Source: an uncultured Erysipelotrichaceae bacterium (GTDB lineage Bacteria; Bacillota_I; Bacilli_A; RF39; UBA660). From it: a DNA stretch of 48,948 bases. Below, piece after piece: positions 16,593 to 25,221 of this stretch (its first letter is position 1; each line of letters starts with the position of its first letter). The stretch is taken from assembly GCA_902797995.1 (NCBI GenBank), contig CADBUX010000010.1, positions 1 through 48,948 on the forward strand, written 5' to 3'. Under the pieces are notes generated by a model. The model was not told the origin of the DNA. It was given only the letters and a program-made list of their open reading frames with translations, and did not search any database. The translations under genes and the position numbers were made by a program.

Positions 16593-16663
16593 AATATCCC
16601 CCTTTAATTGGGCTATATTATACCACAATTAAACCCAAAAATCAAGGATAACATTTTAGAGTA

Positions 16664-16699
16664 TAAAAAATACCAATGTTGTTTATACAAACATTGGTA
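16664..16699 (-). terminator. Terminator of the first class III RNR operon
   Basis: TACCAATGTT and AACATTGGTA (perfect 10-bp stem, 16671-16699) are followed on the minus strand by TTTTTTA. The stem includes the last codons of nrdG. Confidence 0.85.
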
Positions 16700-17252
16700 C
16701 CTCTTTCTGTTCTTCTTTTTCCATATACTTATTTTCATCAAATAATACTATATTACCTGTTTCTAAAGTTTTTGGCACATCTATCAATCTTTGATTTGAA
16801 GAACCTCTAAATAATAAACTAAGGTCTTTTTTTTCTTCTACAAACCTTCCATCTACTAAAACGTCAATCTTCTTAAGAAACTCTAAATAAGATTTGTTTT
16901 TTGGTACTAATTTCATTAATTCTTCATACGTAAATCCAGTATAAACCCAAATGTTTAGACCTTTTTTCTTTGCATGTTCTGCTATTATATTACAAGCTTC
17001 TGGTTGAAACATAGGATCTCCTCCAGAAAATGTAATACCATCTTGATATTCTAATTCATCTATGGCCTCTAGCACCATACTAATTGGAACTAATCCTCCA
17101 CCATTAAAATCCCATGTCTGAGGGTTTTGGCAACCAGGACAATGATGTGAACAACCTTGAGTCCATAATACTGCTCTAAGTCCTGGTCCATCAACAATGC
17201 TATCACTTTGTAAATCAGCTGCTAACCTTACATATTTTTTATTTTGTTCCAT
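16683..17252 (-). CDS. nrdG: Anaerobic RNR activating protein NrdG (copy 1)
   Basis: The 189-aa radical SAM protein has the iron-sulfur motif CSHHCPGC (CxxxCxxC) in LWTQGCSHHCPGCQNPQTWD. It then has GITFSGGDPMFQPEA and LVDGRF..LLFRGSSNQRLID, all NrdG signatures. It uses SAM and an electron to make the glycyl radical on the class III reductase. Its ATG lies inside the preceding 51-aa glycyl-radical peptide gene with a 14-base overlap, so activase and radical subunit are translated together. It is about 40% identical by eye to the second NrdG in this window. Confidence 0.92.
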   Translation of the reverse strand: MEQNKKYVRLAADLQSDSIVDGPGLRAVLWTQGCSHHCPGCQNPQTWDFNGGGLVPISMVLEAIDELEYQDGITFSGGDPMFQPEACNIIAEHAKKKGLNIWVYTGFTYEELMKLVPKNKSYLEFLKKIDVLVDGRFVEEKKDLSLLFRGSSNQRLIDVPKTLETGNIVLFDENKYMEKEEQKEVPMFV

Positions 17253-17394
17253 GACAAACTCTATCTTTTACTTCTGCTTTTTTAGCATTGTTAAATCTAT
17301 CAAGAGTTCCTACTAAATAACCAGTGATTCTTCTAATTCTATCAAAATTAACTCCTTCACCAACTGTTTTTACCTTTTTAACTTCTCTTTCCAT
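17239..17394 (-). CDS. Separate glycyl-radical tail subunit of class III RNR (51 aa)
   Basis: The 51-aa protein starts MEREVKKVKTVGEGVNFDR and continues IRRITGYLVGTLDRFNNAKK and AEVKDRVCHG. This is the C-terminal glycyl-radical segment normally fused to NrdD; the radical glycine should be Gly25 in RITGYL, and DRV.HG is the usual end. The preceding nrdD stops right after its zinc site and lacks this segment. The gene has its own start with AAAGGAG eight bases upstream, so the split is not a simple sequencing frameshift. NrdG must charge this peptide and it must then dock into NrdD in trans, as YfiD/GrcA does for damaged pyruvate formate-lyase. Too short for routine gene callers. Confidence 0.8.
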   Translation of the reverse strand: MEREVKKVKTVGEGVNFDRIRRITGYLVGTLDRFNNAKKAEVKDRVCHGTK

Positions 17395-17417
17395 AATTAA
17401 TTCTCCTTTCATTTCTT

Positions 17418-19697
17418 TTATCTACAATTACCACACGAATCGTAACTGTTTATTTTTTCCATTGGAACGCCTTCGCCTTCATGACGTCCACATCTTGGAC
17501 ATACATCTTTTATTACTCCAACATATCCACATACTGGATCACGATCTACAGGATGGTTAATAGCACCATATCCAACATCACTATCATGCATTATACGAAC
17601 AACTTTTTCAAATGCATCAACATTGTTAACTGTATCACCATCTAATTCAACATAAGAAATATGCCCAGCATTAGTGAATTTATGATACTTACCTTCAACT
17701 TCCATTTTATGTTTAGCAGTTGTTTTATAATAAACTGGGACATGGAATGAATTTGTATAATAATCACGATCAGTTATACCTTTTATTTTTCCATAAATTG
17801 ATCTATCAATAGCAACAAATCTACCTGATAATCCTTCAGCAGGTGTTGCTAAACACGTAAAGTTTAGGTTATATTCATTAGTATATAAATCACATCTTTC
17901 TCTCATATGTTTAATTATTTCAAGTCCAAGTTTTTGTGCCTTTTCACTTTCTCCATGATGTTCACCAATTAATGCTTTTAATGTTTCAGCAAGACCTATA
18001 AATCCAATTGATAAAGTCCCATGTTTTAACACTGTTCTTAATTTACTATTATCATCAAGTTTTTCACTATTAAGCCAAACATGTGCTCCTAGCAAGAATT
18101 TAAAGTTTCTTCTTGATTTAGAACATTGACATTCAAATCTTTGAAGTAATTGTCCTTTAACTAAATCCATCATTTGATCAAGTTCCGCGTAGAATCCATT
18201 CATATCAGCTTTATTTCTTTCTCCTAAAGCAATACCATATTTTAAACCTAGTCTTGGTAAATTAATTGATGTAAAACTTAAATTACCTCTACCTGGAGTA
18301 ACTGAAGGACCACATACGTTTGCAAGAACACGAGTTCTGCATCCCATATAACCTACTTCTGTATTATAGTCACCAGGAACTAATAATGCCTTATTAAAGC
18401 TTGAATCTAAGAATGAGAAATTAGGAAACAATCTTTTAGCAGACACTTTACATGCCAATCTAAATAAATCATAACTTGGATCTTCTTTATTATAATTAAC
18501 GCCTTCCTTAACCTTAAAAATAGATATTGGAAATATTGGAGTTTCTCCATGTCCAAGTCCTGCATCAGTAGCAAGTAAATAGTTTCTTATTACCATACGA
18601 CCTTCAGGTGATGTATCAGTCCCAAAATTAATTGATGAAAATGGAACTTGAGCTCCTGCTCTTGAATGCATTGTATTTAAATTATGAATAAGAGCCTCCA
18701 TTGCTTGATATGTACTTCTATCAGTTTTGCGAATAGCATTATCATAAGCAGCTTTAAATATTTCTTCCATTTTTTTGCCTTTACTAGTAATATCGTTAAA
18801 CATACTTAAATCTACTTCTATACTATTTAATTTATCAATTTTTTCAACAACTTTATCAAAATTAATAAATCCCATAAAACCTTCAATATCAATTAATTCA
18901 AATAACTCTTGTTTAAACTCTTTTTTAAATGTTTTAAGTACTCCAGGAGCCATATAATAATCAAATGCAGGAATACTTTGACCACCATGTTGTTCATTTT
19001 GATTAGATTGAATTGCAATAGCAGCAAGTGAGGCATATGACCCTATTGAATTTGGTGTTCTTAAAAAACCATGTCCTGTTGAAAAACCATTTTTAAATAG
19101 TTTATTTAAATCTATTTGTGTACATGTTGTTGTACCCATTGCCCAAAAATCTAAATCATGAATATGGATAGCACCCTCATCATGAGCTTTTGCATATTTG
19201 TTATCCATTAAATACGCTTTAGCAAATTCTTTTGAAACAGTTGATCCAAAATGAAGCATTGTTCCCATTGGACCATCCCCATCAACATTAGCGTTTTCTC
19301 TTTTTGAGTTTTCTTCTGCTGCAGTTTTTAAACCAAGCGATTCTATTGCTTTAACAAATTTATGTTGTTGTTTAACAACAAATGCATCTCGTGATGCCGC
19401 ACGACGTTCACGATATCCTTTAAACGATTCGTAAACTTCCTCATGTTTTGTTTTTCTTAAAGTATCTTCGATAATATCTTGAATATCTTCTACCCCAATA
19501 GTTTTTCTATCTTTATAGTTTTTTTCAATATTAGTTAAAACCTTTTCTTTGACAGTATTAACTACTTTTTCATCATAATCTTCATACACACTGTCAAAAC
19601 CTTTTTTGATTGCAATTGCTACTTTAGTAGGATTAAAATTAACCCTTTGTCCACTACGTTTAACAACTACAATATCGTTAAAAAATTCTTTTTCCAT
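17418..19697 (-). CDS. nrdD: Class III ribonucleotide reductase large chain, lacking the glycyl-radical tail
   Basis: The 759-aa protein begins with an ATP-cone (VVKRSGQRVNFNPTKVAIAI, residues 8-100). The reductase barrel follows with IHIHDLDFWAMG, MHSRAGAQVPFSSINFGTD, YMGCRTRVLANVCGP and GLAETLKALIG. The C-terminus has zinc-site cysteines (CGYVGVIKDVCPRCG and CGNC) and stops there at CGNCR. Other class III enzymes continue through R(V/I)xGYL to a histidine-rich end; here that part is the separate gene 23 bases downstream. It reduces ribonucleoside triphosphates without oxygen. It is preceded by an unusually long AT-rich leader. Confidence 0.93.
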   Translation of the reverse strand: MEKEFFNDIVVVKRSGQRVNFNPTKVAIAIKKGFDSVYEDYDEKVVNTVKEKVLTNIEKNYKDRKTIGVEDIQDIIEDTLRKTKHEEVYESFKGYRERRAASRDAFVVKQQHKFVKAIESLGLKTAAEENSKRENANVDGDGPMGTMLHFGSTVSKEFAKAYLMDNKYAKAHDEGAIHIHDLDFWAMGTTTCTQIDLNKLFKNGFSTGHGFLRTPNSIGSYASLAAIAIQSNQNEQHGGQSIPAFDYYMAPGVLKTFKKEFKQELFELIDIEGFMGFINFDKVVEKIDKLNSIEVDLSMFNDITSKGKKMEEIFKAAYDNAIRKTDRSTYQAMEALIHNLNTMHSRAGAQVPFSSINFGTDTSPEGRMVIRNYLLATDAGLGHGETPIFPISIFKVKEGVNYNKEDPSYDLFRLACKVSAKRLFPNFSFLDSSFNKALLVPGDYNTEVGYMGCRTRVLANVCGPSVTPGRGNLSFTSINLPRLGLKYGIALGERNKADMNGFYAELDQMMDLVKGQLLQRFECQCSKSRRNFKFLLGAHVWLNSEKLDDNSKLRTVLKHGTLSIGFIGLAETLKALIGEHHGESEKAQKLGLEIIKHMRERCDLYTNEYNLNFTCLATPAEGLSGRFVAIDRSIYGKIKGITDRDYYTNSFHVPVYYKTTAKHKMEVEGKYHKFTNAGHISYVELDGDTVNNVDAFEKVVRIMHDSDVGYGAINHPVDRDPVCGYVGVIKDVCPRCGRHEGEGVPMEKINSYDSCGNCR

Positions 19698-20039
19698 ACT
19701 TCCGTCCCTTTCTACATGTTAACCTCTCGCTAACCTAATTAAATGATATACTATTCGTCACTGAAAGTAAATGTTTTTTTTGCTATTTTTTTAAAAAATA
19801 TTTCAAATTGTAAACCATCATTTTCAATTTTTTCAGGACAAAAAACATTTAACTATGTTTTTCCTTGAAATTAAAAGAAATAGCATTTTTTATGATCATT
19901 ATTTCACTTTACAAATTAAATTTTTTAGCTATGTAAACATATGACAATTTAATATTTGCCTATTTTACTTTAAGTAAAAAACAAATCTCCAAACAAAAAA
20001 AGATATCAAGTTTTACCCAAATACCTTTATAATTTATTC
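19698..20039. other. 342-bp AT-rich gap between dut and nrdD
   Basis: No convincing gene or known riboswitch is seen. The part nearest nrdD contains a possible promoter on the minus strand (TTTACT, about 17 bases, TATCAT near 19745-19772) and the ribosome site AAGGGACGGAAG. A short palindrome, TTTTACTTtAAGTAAAA, lies at 19963-19979. No NrdR box (ACACWATATMTTGT-like) was found by eye. Confidence 0.4.
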
Positions 20040-20483
20040 TTACTTTCTTCCCGTAGAACCAAATCCTCCAGCACCTCTTACTGTATCGCTTAGTTCATCT
20101 GTTTCAACAAATTTTGCTTTATAAAATGGCATAATCACCATTTGAGCAATTCTTTCCCCATGCATAACAAATTGTTCCTCTAAAGAATGATTATGAAGAG
20201 CTACCATTACTTCACCACGGTAATCCGAATCAACCACTCCAACCTTATTCGCAGGAGCAAGTCCCTTTTTACTCGCAAGACCACTTCTTGCAAAAATCAT
20301 TCCAGCAAAACCTTCAGGAATTTCCATAGCAAGACCAGTTCTAACAAGAATTGTTTGCCCAGGTTCAATAACTAAATCTTCATCCAAAACAGCATATAAA
20401 TCAAATCCTGCTGCATATTCTGAACCATAACTAGGTATAACTGCCCTTTCATCTAATTTTTTTATTTTTACTTCACCACTCAT
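20040..20483 (-). CDS. dut: dUTP diphosphatase
   Basis: The 147-aa trimeric dUTPase has all five motifs: YAAGFDLYA (1), ARSGLASKKGLA (2), GVVDSDYRGEV with the catalytic Asp (3), GERIAQMVI (4) and the C-terminal RGAGGFGSTG (5). It hydrolyses dUTP to dUMP, protecting DNA from uracil and supplying dTMP synthesis. It overlaps nrdG by four bases, so dNTP production and dUTP removal share one transcript. Confidence 0.95.
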   Translation of the reverse strand: MSGEVKIKKLDERAVIPSYGSEYAAGFDLYAVLDEDLVIEPGQTILVRTGLAMEIPEGFAGMIFARSGLASKKGLAPANKVGVVDSDYRGEVMVALHNHSLEEQFVMHGERIAQMVIMPFYKAKFVETDELSDTVRGAGGFGSTGRK

Positions 20484-20989
20484 ACTATAATCTCCTCATC
20501 TAAATTAATTTCACAAACTTTACCTCTTTTTAAACTTTTTTGAACATCTATTACTCTTTGATTTGATGATCCCCTAAACTTTAATCTAAAATCATGTAAT
20601 TCATCTTTATACTGTCCATCTACTAAAACATTTATATATTTAAGTACTTCTTTATCCTTAAGATTATCAAATAGAAAACCAGACCATACCCATATATCTT
20701 TTTCAGGATATTTTTCTTTAAAAACTTTAACAAGTTTTAAAGTATTATCTATATTTTTAGGATGCATAGGTTCTCCACCAAGAATAGATAAACCTTGTAT
20801 ATATTCTTTATCTGCAAGTTCCAAAACTCTTTCTATAGTTTTATCAGTAAACTCTTTTCCTTTCTTAAAATCCCATGTTTCAGGGTTAAAGCAGTTTTTA
20901 CAATGAAATTCACATCCTTGCATAAATATTGAAACTCTAACCCCAGGACCATTTGAAATATCCATCTTTCTTATTTTGTTATAGTTCAT
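20480..20989 (-). CDS. nrdG: Anaerobic RNR activating protein NrdG (copy 2)
   Basis: The 169-aa radical SAM activase has CEFHCKNC in IFMQGCEFHCKNCFNPETWD, GLSILGGEPMHPKN and LKFRGSSNQRVIDV. It abstracts a hydrogen from the reductase glycine to form the stable radical. It overlaps nrdD by one base and dut by four. It is shorter than copy 1, mostly at the ends. Confidence 0.93.
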   Translation of the reverse strand: MNYNKIRKMDISNGPGVRVSIFMQGCEFHCKNCFNPETWDFKKGKEFTDKTIERVLELADKEYIQGLSILGGEPMHPKNIDNTLKLVKVFKEKYPEKDIWVWSGFLFDNLKDKEVLKYINVLVDGQYKDELHDFRLKFRGSSNQRVIDVQKSLKRGKVCEINLDEEIIV

Positions 20990-23184
20990 TATTCGTCATC
21001 ATCCTTATTATCTATATGTATTACGCGATCTTTAATTTCCGCTGTTCTACCTTTATTCCAGAAATTAGTACCAATATATCCGCAAGTACGTCTTGCAACA
21101 TTTAATTTATCATGATCCCTATTTCCACATTCTGGGCAATACCATTCTAGGTTTTCATCAAGTAGTATTTCACCAGTATAACCACATTCTTGGCAATAAT
21201 CACTTTTGGTATTTAATTCTGCATACATGATATTATCATAAATAAACTTAATTACTTCCATAACTGATTCCAAATTATTTTCAAGGTTTGGTGTTTCAAT
21301 ATAAGATATAGCTCCTCCTGGAGATAATTTTTGAAAATCAGATTCAAGTTTTAATTTAGTAAATGCATCTATTTCTTCAAATACTGGAACATGATAAGAA
21401 TTAGTTATATAATCTCTATCAGTAATTCCTTTAATCTTACCAAATCTTTCTTTTAAACCTTTTGCAAATTTATAAGTAGTAGATTCAATCGGTGTACCAT
21501 ATACTGAATAGTCAATATCTTCTGCTTCTTTCCACTCTTTACAAGCATCATTCATGTGTTCCATTACTTTAATACCAAACTCATAACCTTTACCCTTATC
21601 TGTATGAGAATGCCCTGTCATATATTTAACACATTCATAAAGCCCAGCATATCCAAGTGATATTGTTGAATATCCATGATGCAATAGTTCATGAATTGAT
21701 TCACCTTTTTCAAGTCTAGCAAGTGCTCCATGTTGCCAAAGAATCGGAGCAACGTCACTAGTTGCTTTACTAAGTCTTTTATGTCTTATTTGAAGAGCTC
21801 TATGACACATATCAAGTCTTTCATCAAATATCCTCCAGAATAGATCCATATCTTTTCCTGAAGAAAGTGCTATATCAGGTAAGTTAATAGTTACAACACC
21901 TTGATTAAATCTACCATAATACTTCCCTTTTCCTTCAACATAATTCTTAGCACGTGCAACATTACCTCTACTAATTGATCTATCAGGAGTTAAAAATGAT
22001 CTACATCCCATACATGGATAGCATTCTCCTTCTCCAAACTCATTTTTCTTAAGTTCTTTCATAACCTTTTCCGATATATAATCAGGAACCATTCTTTTAG
22101 CAGTACATTTAGCAGCAAGTTTAGTTAAATAATAATACTTCCCTTTTGGATTCATATTGTCTTCTTCAAGAACATAAAGAAGTTTTGGAAATGCTGGTGT
22201 TATATAAACACCTTTTTCATTTTTCATACCAAGTATTCTTTGATTTAAAAATTCTTCAATAATCATAGCAAGTTCTTCTTTATATTCGTCTGTTTCTCCA
22301 AGATACATATTAACTGATAAAAATGGAGCTTGACCATTCGTATTAGTTAGTGAATTAATTTGGTATTGAAACGTTTGAACACCATCAACTATTTCTTTAT
22401 GCAAATCTTCTTTTGCATATTTTTCACATTCTGCTTTTTTAAAGCCGCGCTTTTTATATTTATCTAAATATCTATTATAAGAATCTCTTACAAAAGGTGC
22501 CAAATGAGTAAGAGTTATTGTAGCGCCTCCATATTGAGAAGATGTAACGGCAGTAATAAGTTGTGTAGCAATTGTCATAGCAGTTAAAAATCTATGTGGT
22601 TTTTCTATCATTACACCATTCATATTTGTACCATTTTGAAGCATATCATCCAAGTTGATTAAATCACAATTATGAAGTGCATTTTGTGCAAAATAGTCAG
22701 CATCATGAAAGTGAATTATTCCTTCTTCATGAGCTTTTACTATATCTTCAGGAAGTAAAAATCTTTTCGTAATATCAGTACTAGTAATACCCGCTAAATA
22801 GTCTCTTTGAGTAGTAACTACTTTTGCATTTTTATTTGAATTCTCAGTATTCCAATATTCACTTTCACCATCTATTAACTCCTTGATAACTAAATCAGTT
22901 GTATTACTTTTTCTTACAAGTTCTCTTGTATATCTATAAGTAATATACTTTTTAGCAAGTTGATATTTTCCAATTGACATTAACTTCATTTCAATAATAT
23001 CTTGAATATCTTCAACTAGAATTCTCTTTTTTCCTAACTTTTCAATATACTTAATTATATTCTTAATTTGAACAGAAGAAGCTTGTTCTTCTTCAGTAAC
23101 ATCATTATTTGCTCTACTGATAGCACTTTCTATTTTTTCCGGACAATAATCTACCATATGTCCATCTCTTTTAATTACTTTCAT
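20989..23184 (-). CDS. nrdD: Class III ribonucleotide reductase NrdD, complete
   Basis: The 731-aa protein has an N-terminal ATP-cone (VIKRDGHMVDYCPEKIESAI). The reductase core includes IIHFHDADYFAQNALHNCDL, CMGCRSFLTPD and SLGYAGLYECVKYM. The zinc site is CQECGYTG...CPECGN. Unlike copy 1 it keeps the fused glycyl-radical end, ARRTCGYIGTNFWNKGRTAE then IKDRVIH. It makes dNTPs anaerobically. It is first in the nrdD-nrdG-dut operon and is read divergently from the Crp/Fnr gene. The shared gap holds a palindrome about 42 bases upstream of its likely transcription start. Confidence 0.95.
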   Translation of the reverse strand: MKVIKRDGHMVDYCPEKIESAISRANNDVTEEEQASSVQIKNIIKYIEKLGKKRILVEDIQDIIEMKLMSIGKYQLAKKYITYRYTRELVRKSNTTDLVIKELIDGESEYWNTENSNKNAKVVTTQRDYLAGITSTDITKRFLLPEDIVKAHEEGIIHFHDADYFAQNALHNCDLINLDDMLQNGTNMNGVMIEKPHRFLTAMTIATQLITAVTSSQYGGATITLTHLAPFVRDSYNRYLDKYKKRGFKKAECEKYAKEDLHKEIVDGVQTFQYQINSLTNTNGQAPFLSVNMYLGETDEYKEELAMIIEEFLNQRILGMKNEKGVYITPAFPKLLYVLEEDNMNPKGKYYYLTKLAAKCTAKRMVPDYISEKVMKELKKNEFGEGECYPCMGCRSFLTPDRSISRGNVARAKNYVEGKGKYYGRFNQGVVTINLPDIALSSGKDMDLFWRIFDERLDMCHRALQIRHKRLSKATSDVAPILWQHGALARLEKGESIHELLHHGYSTISLGYAGLYECVKYMTGHSHTDKGKGYEFGIKVMEHMNDACKEWKEAEDIDYSVYGTPIESTTYKFAKGLKERFGKIKGITDRDYITNSYHVPVFEEIDAFTKLKLESDFQKLSPGGAISYIETPNLENNLESVMEVIKFIYDNIMYAELNTKSDYCQECGYTGEILLDENLEWYCPECGNRDHDKLNVARRTCGYIGTNFWNKGRTAEIKDRVIHIDNKDDDE

Positions 23185-23223
23185 AATACTTTACCTACCT
23201 TTTCTATCTTGTCTACAATAAAA

Positions 23224-23288
23224 AATATAGCACAATTTAAAAAATGCATATTGTTGCACTTGCAACATTTTTAAAAAAAGATTATAAT
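23224..23288. promoter_or_regulatory. Divergent promoters with Crp/Fnr-type palindrome
   Basis: TGTTGCA-CT-TGCAACA (23252-23267) is a perfect 7-2-7 dyad. On the plus strand TTGCAA (23260-23265), 17 bases and TATAAT (23283-23288) make a consensus promoter for the regulator, with the dyad covering its -35. On the minus strand an extended -10, TG-C-TATATT (23229-23224), lacks a good -35, and the dyad centre is about 42 bases upstream of the expected start. That is the class II activator position. Confidence 0.65.
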
Positions 23289-23308
23289 TTTTTTAAGAGG
23301 TGTAAACT

Positions 23309-23938
23309 ATGGCAAAATTGTTAGACGGAATATCCCTTAATAATCAAAGAAAATTACTCAAAATGTTTGAAGCACATACCTTTACATATAGAAGTGACAA
23401 GACTATACTTTCTACTTTAAAACACGAAAATATAATTGGTATAGTTCTTGAAGGAAGCGTCCAAATTACATATAATAACTATAATGGAGATAAAACAATA
23501 ATAGAAAATCTTAAAGAAGGAGACGCACTAGGAACCATGTTTTTACCTATTGCAGAAGACGATTATGAAATAACAACTAAAAACGACACAAAAATAGCAA
23601 TTATCGATTATAAAAACATAATTAATAATAGTTTCTATAATTACTCTTATTACTGCGAGTTTATAAACAACTTACTAAATCTAATGACAAGTAAAATGCA
23701 AGAGAAGAACGAAAGAATTGAACTTCTTTCCAAAAAAACCATAAGAAATAAACTATTAGAATATTTCAAAATAAAAACAGAAAACAGAATAACAAAAAAT
23801 ATTTACTTACCTTTTACATTTATGGATCTAGCAGCTTATCTTGGAGTAGATAGAAGTGCCATGCATAGAGAACTAAAGCATTTACAAGACGAAGGACTAA
23901 TTGAAATAAAAAACAAAAAAATAACTCTAAAATACTAG
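23309..23938 (+). CDS. Crp/Fnr family transcription regulator
   Basis: The 209-aa protein has a cyclic-nucleotide-type beta-roll (residues 10-110: IGIVLEGSVQITYNNYNGDK, LKEGDALGTMFL). A long dimer helix follows, then a winged HTH (FMDLAAYLGVDRSAMHRELK, LQDEGLIEIKNKKITLKY). Only one cysteine is present, so it is not an iron-sulfur FNR, and the cAMP-binding residues of CRP are not evident; the signal is unknown. GAGGTG precedes the ATG. It is divergent from nrdD-nrdG-dut and its own -35 lies inside the shared palindrome. The likely role is activation of anaerobic RNR with autorepression (inference). Confidence 0.88.
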   Translation: MAKLLDGISLNNQRKLLKMFEAHTFTYRSDKTILSTLKHENIIGIVLEGSVQITYNNYNGDKTIIENLKEGDALGTMFLPIAEDDYEITTKNDTKIAIIDYKNIINNSFYNYSYYCEFINNLLNLMTSKMQEKNERIELLSKKTIRNKLLEYFKIKTENRITKNIYLPFTFMDLAAYLGVDRSAMHRELKHLQDEGLIEIKNKKITLKY

Positions 23939-23950
23939 AGCTATTTTTTT
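23915..23950. terminator. Bidirectional terminator between Crp/Fnr and ZIP genes
   Basis: AAAAAATA-a-CTCT pairs with AGAG-c-TATTTTTT around an AAAATACT loop. T runs follow on both strands, serving both convergent genes. Confidence 0.75.
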
Positions 23951-24710
23951 AACCTAAAGCAATATCAAGTATCATCATAACTATAAAACCTATTGTTAAC
24001 CAAATAATTCCAAGATTCGACTTTTTACCTTCGTGCATTTCAGGAACGAGTTCCGCTACAACTACATATATCATTGCACCCGCTGCAAAGGATAAAAGAT
24101 ATGGAAGCATAGGAACAACAACTTCAAGCAAAAGTATAGTTACAACCGCCGCAATTGGTTCAACAACTCCAGATAATACCCCATATATAAATGATCTTGT
24201 TTTACTTTTGCCTTCCATTTTTAGTGGCATAGATATAATTGCACCCTCAGGAATGTTTTGAACAGCTATACCAATGGATAATAGCATTGCAGTAGCAAAA
24301 TCCATACCATTAATTCCAAAAATAGCACCAGCAACACATACTCCAACCGCCATTCCCTCAGGAATATTATGTAACGTAACAGAAAATAAAAGCATATTCA
24401 TATTTTTATTATTTTTAACTCTAATTTTATCGGCTAAATAGCTTATTATAATCAGAAAAAAAACCCCAAATAATAATCCTACAGATGCAGGTAGCCAAGA
24501 TATTACTTCTTGATCTTTCGCCATCTCAACAGAGGGAATAATTAAAGACCAAACACTTGCTGCAAGCATAACTCCTGAAGCAAACCCAATCATTACTTTA
24601 TTAAAGCTATCACCAATATTTTTTTTCAAAAAAAACACAAAAAAACTACCCAAACTTGTACCCATAAAAGGTATCAATATTACTAATATAGAATATAATG
24701 TTTTACTCAT
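23949..24710 (-). CDS. ZIP family metal transporter
   Basis: The 253-aa protein has eight hydrophobic segments and the ZIP signatures HNIPEGMAVGV (TM4) and QNIPEGAIISMPLKMEG (TM5), which form the binuclear metal site. It resembles ZupT/GufA-type importers of zinc or other divalent metals. The histidine-rich loop of eukaryotic ZIPs is absent. AGGAG precedes the ATG. No metal-responsive operator was recognised upstream. Confidence 0.9.
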   Translation of the reverse strand: MSKTLYSILVILIPFMGTSLGSFFVFFLKKNIGDSFNKVMIGFASGVMLAASVWSLIIPSVEMAKDQEVISWLPASVGLLFGVFFLIIISYLADKIRVKNNKNMNMLLFSVTLHNIPEGMAVGVCVAGAIFGINGMDFATAMLLSIGIAVQNIPEGAIISMPLKMEGKSKTRSFIYGVLSGVVEPIAAVVTILLLEVVVPMLPYLLSFAAGAMIYVVVAELVPEMHEGKKSNLGIIWLTIGFIVMMILDIALG

Positions 24711-24762
24711 ACTTTTTACTCCTATTTCACTAATATATAGTATGAAGCAAAAACTTTTTTGT

Positions 24763-24797
24763 GTAAAAAAAATCTCTTATTAAAAATTAATAAGAGA
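24763..24797 (-). terminator. Terminator of hsp20
   Basis: TCTCTTATTAA and TTAATAAGAGA (perfect 11-bp stem, 24773-24797) are followed on the minus strand by TTTTTTTTAC. Confidence 0.85.
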
Positions 24798-24810
24798 CTT
24801 AATTCAAATA

Positions 24811-25197
24811 CTATTGAATTTCAATTTTTTTCTTATTTGAGATTTCTTCTTTTTTAGGAACTACTACTTTTAATACACCATCGTTGAAATTTGCCTTGAT
24901 AGAATCTTCATCTACATCACCAACATAGAATTGACGTTTTGTAGAGCCATAAACTCTTTCTTTTCTAATATAGTTCTTATTTTCTTCATTTCTTTCATCG
25001 CTATGACTAGCACTAATAGTTAAATAACCATTTTCAACGTCAATATCTATTTCATCCTTATTGTACCCAGGCACATCCATTTCAACAACGTAATCATTAT
25101 CTTCTTCATAGATATCACATTTCATATCATTAACTCTCACTTTCCCAAAATCATCAAAGAAATCATCTAAAAAGAAATTTCTAGGTATTAAATTCAT
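24811..25197 (-). CDS. Small heat-shock protein Hsp20 / alpha-crystallin
   Basis: The 128-aa protein has a short N-terminal arm (MNLIPRNFFLDDFFDDF), the alpha-crystallin domain (CDIYEEDNDYVVEMDVPGYN, GYLTISASHSDER, RQFYVGDVDEDSIKANFNDG, VLKVVVPKKEE) and a short tail ending KKIEIQ, whose I-x-I is the oligomer anchor. It holds unfolding proteins in an ATP-independent way. GGAGGAA precedes the ATG. It is monocistronic, with its promoter embedded in a CIRCE-type operator, which indicates HrcA control. Confidence 0.92.
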   Translation of the reverse strand: MNLIPRNFFLDDFFDDFGKVRVNDMKCDIYEEDNDYVVEMDVPGYNKDEIDIDVENGYLTISASHSDERNEENKNYIRKERVYGSTKRQFYVGDVDEDSIKANFNDGVLKVVVPKKEEISNKKKIEIQ

Positions 25198-25221
25198 TTT
25201 TCATTCCTCCTTACATATATA

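Noticed and set aside
17395-17420. Frameshift splitting nrdD
   Set aside because: The gap has a stop, a proper AAAGGAG and an ATG, so two starts and stops would have to be wrong at once. A real gene split fits better.
19698-20039. Cobalamin or purine riboswitch, or NrdR box, upstream of nrdD
   Set aside because: No conserved core sequence of these elements could be found; the region is plain AT-rich DNA with ordinary promoter-like boxes.
23309-23938. Oxygen-sensing iron-sulfur FNR
   Set aside because: Only one cysteine is present, so no [4Fe-4S] cluster can be bound.
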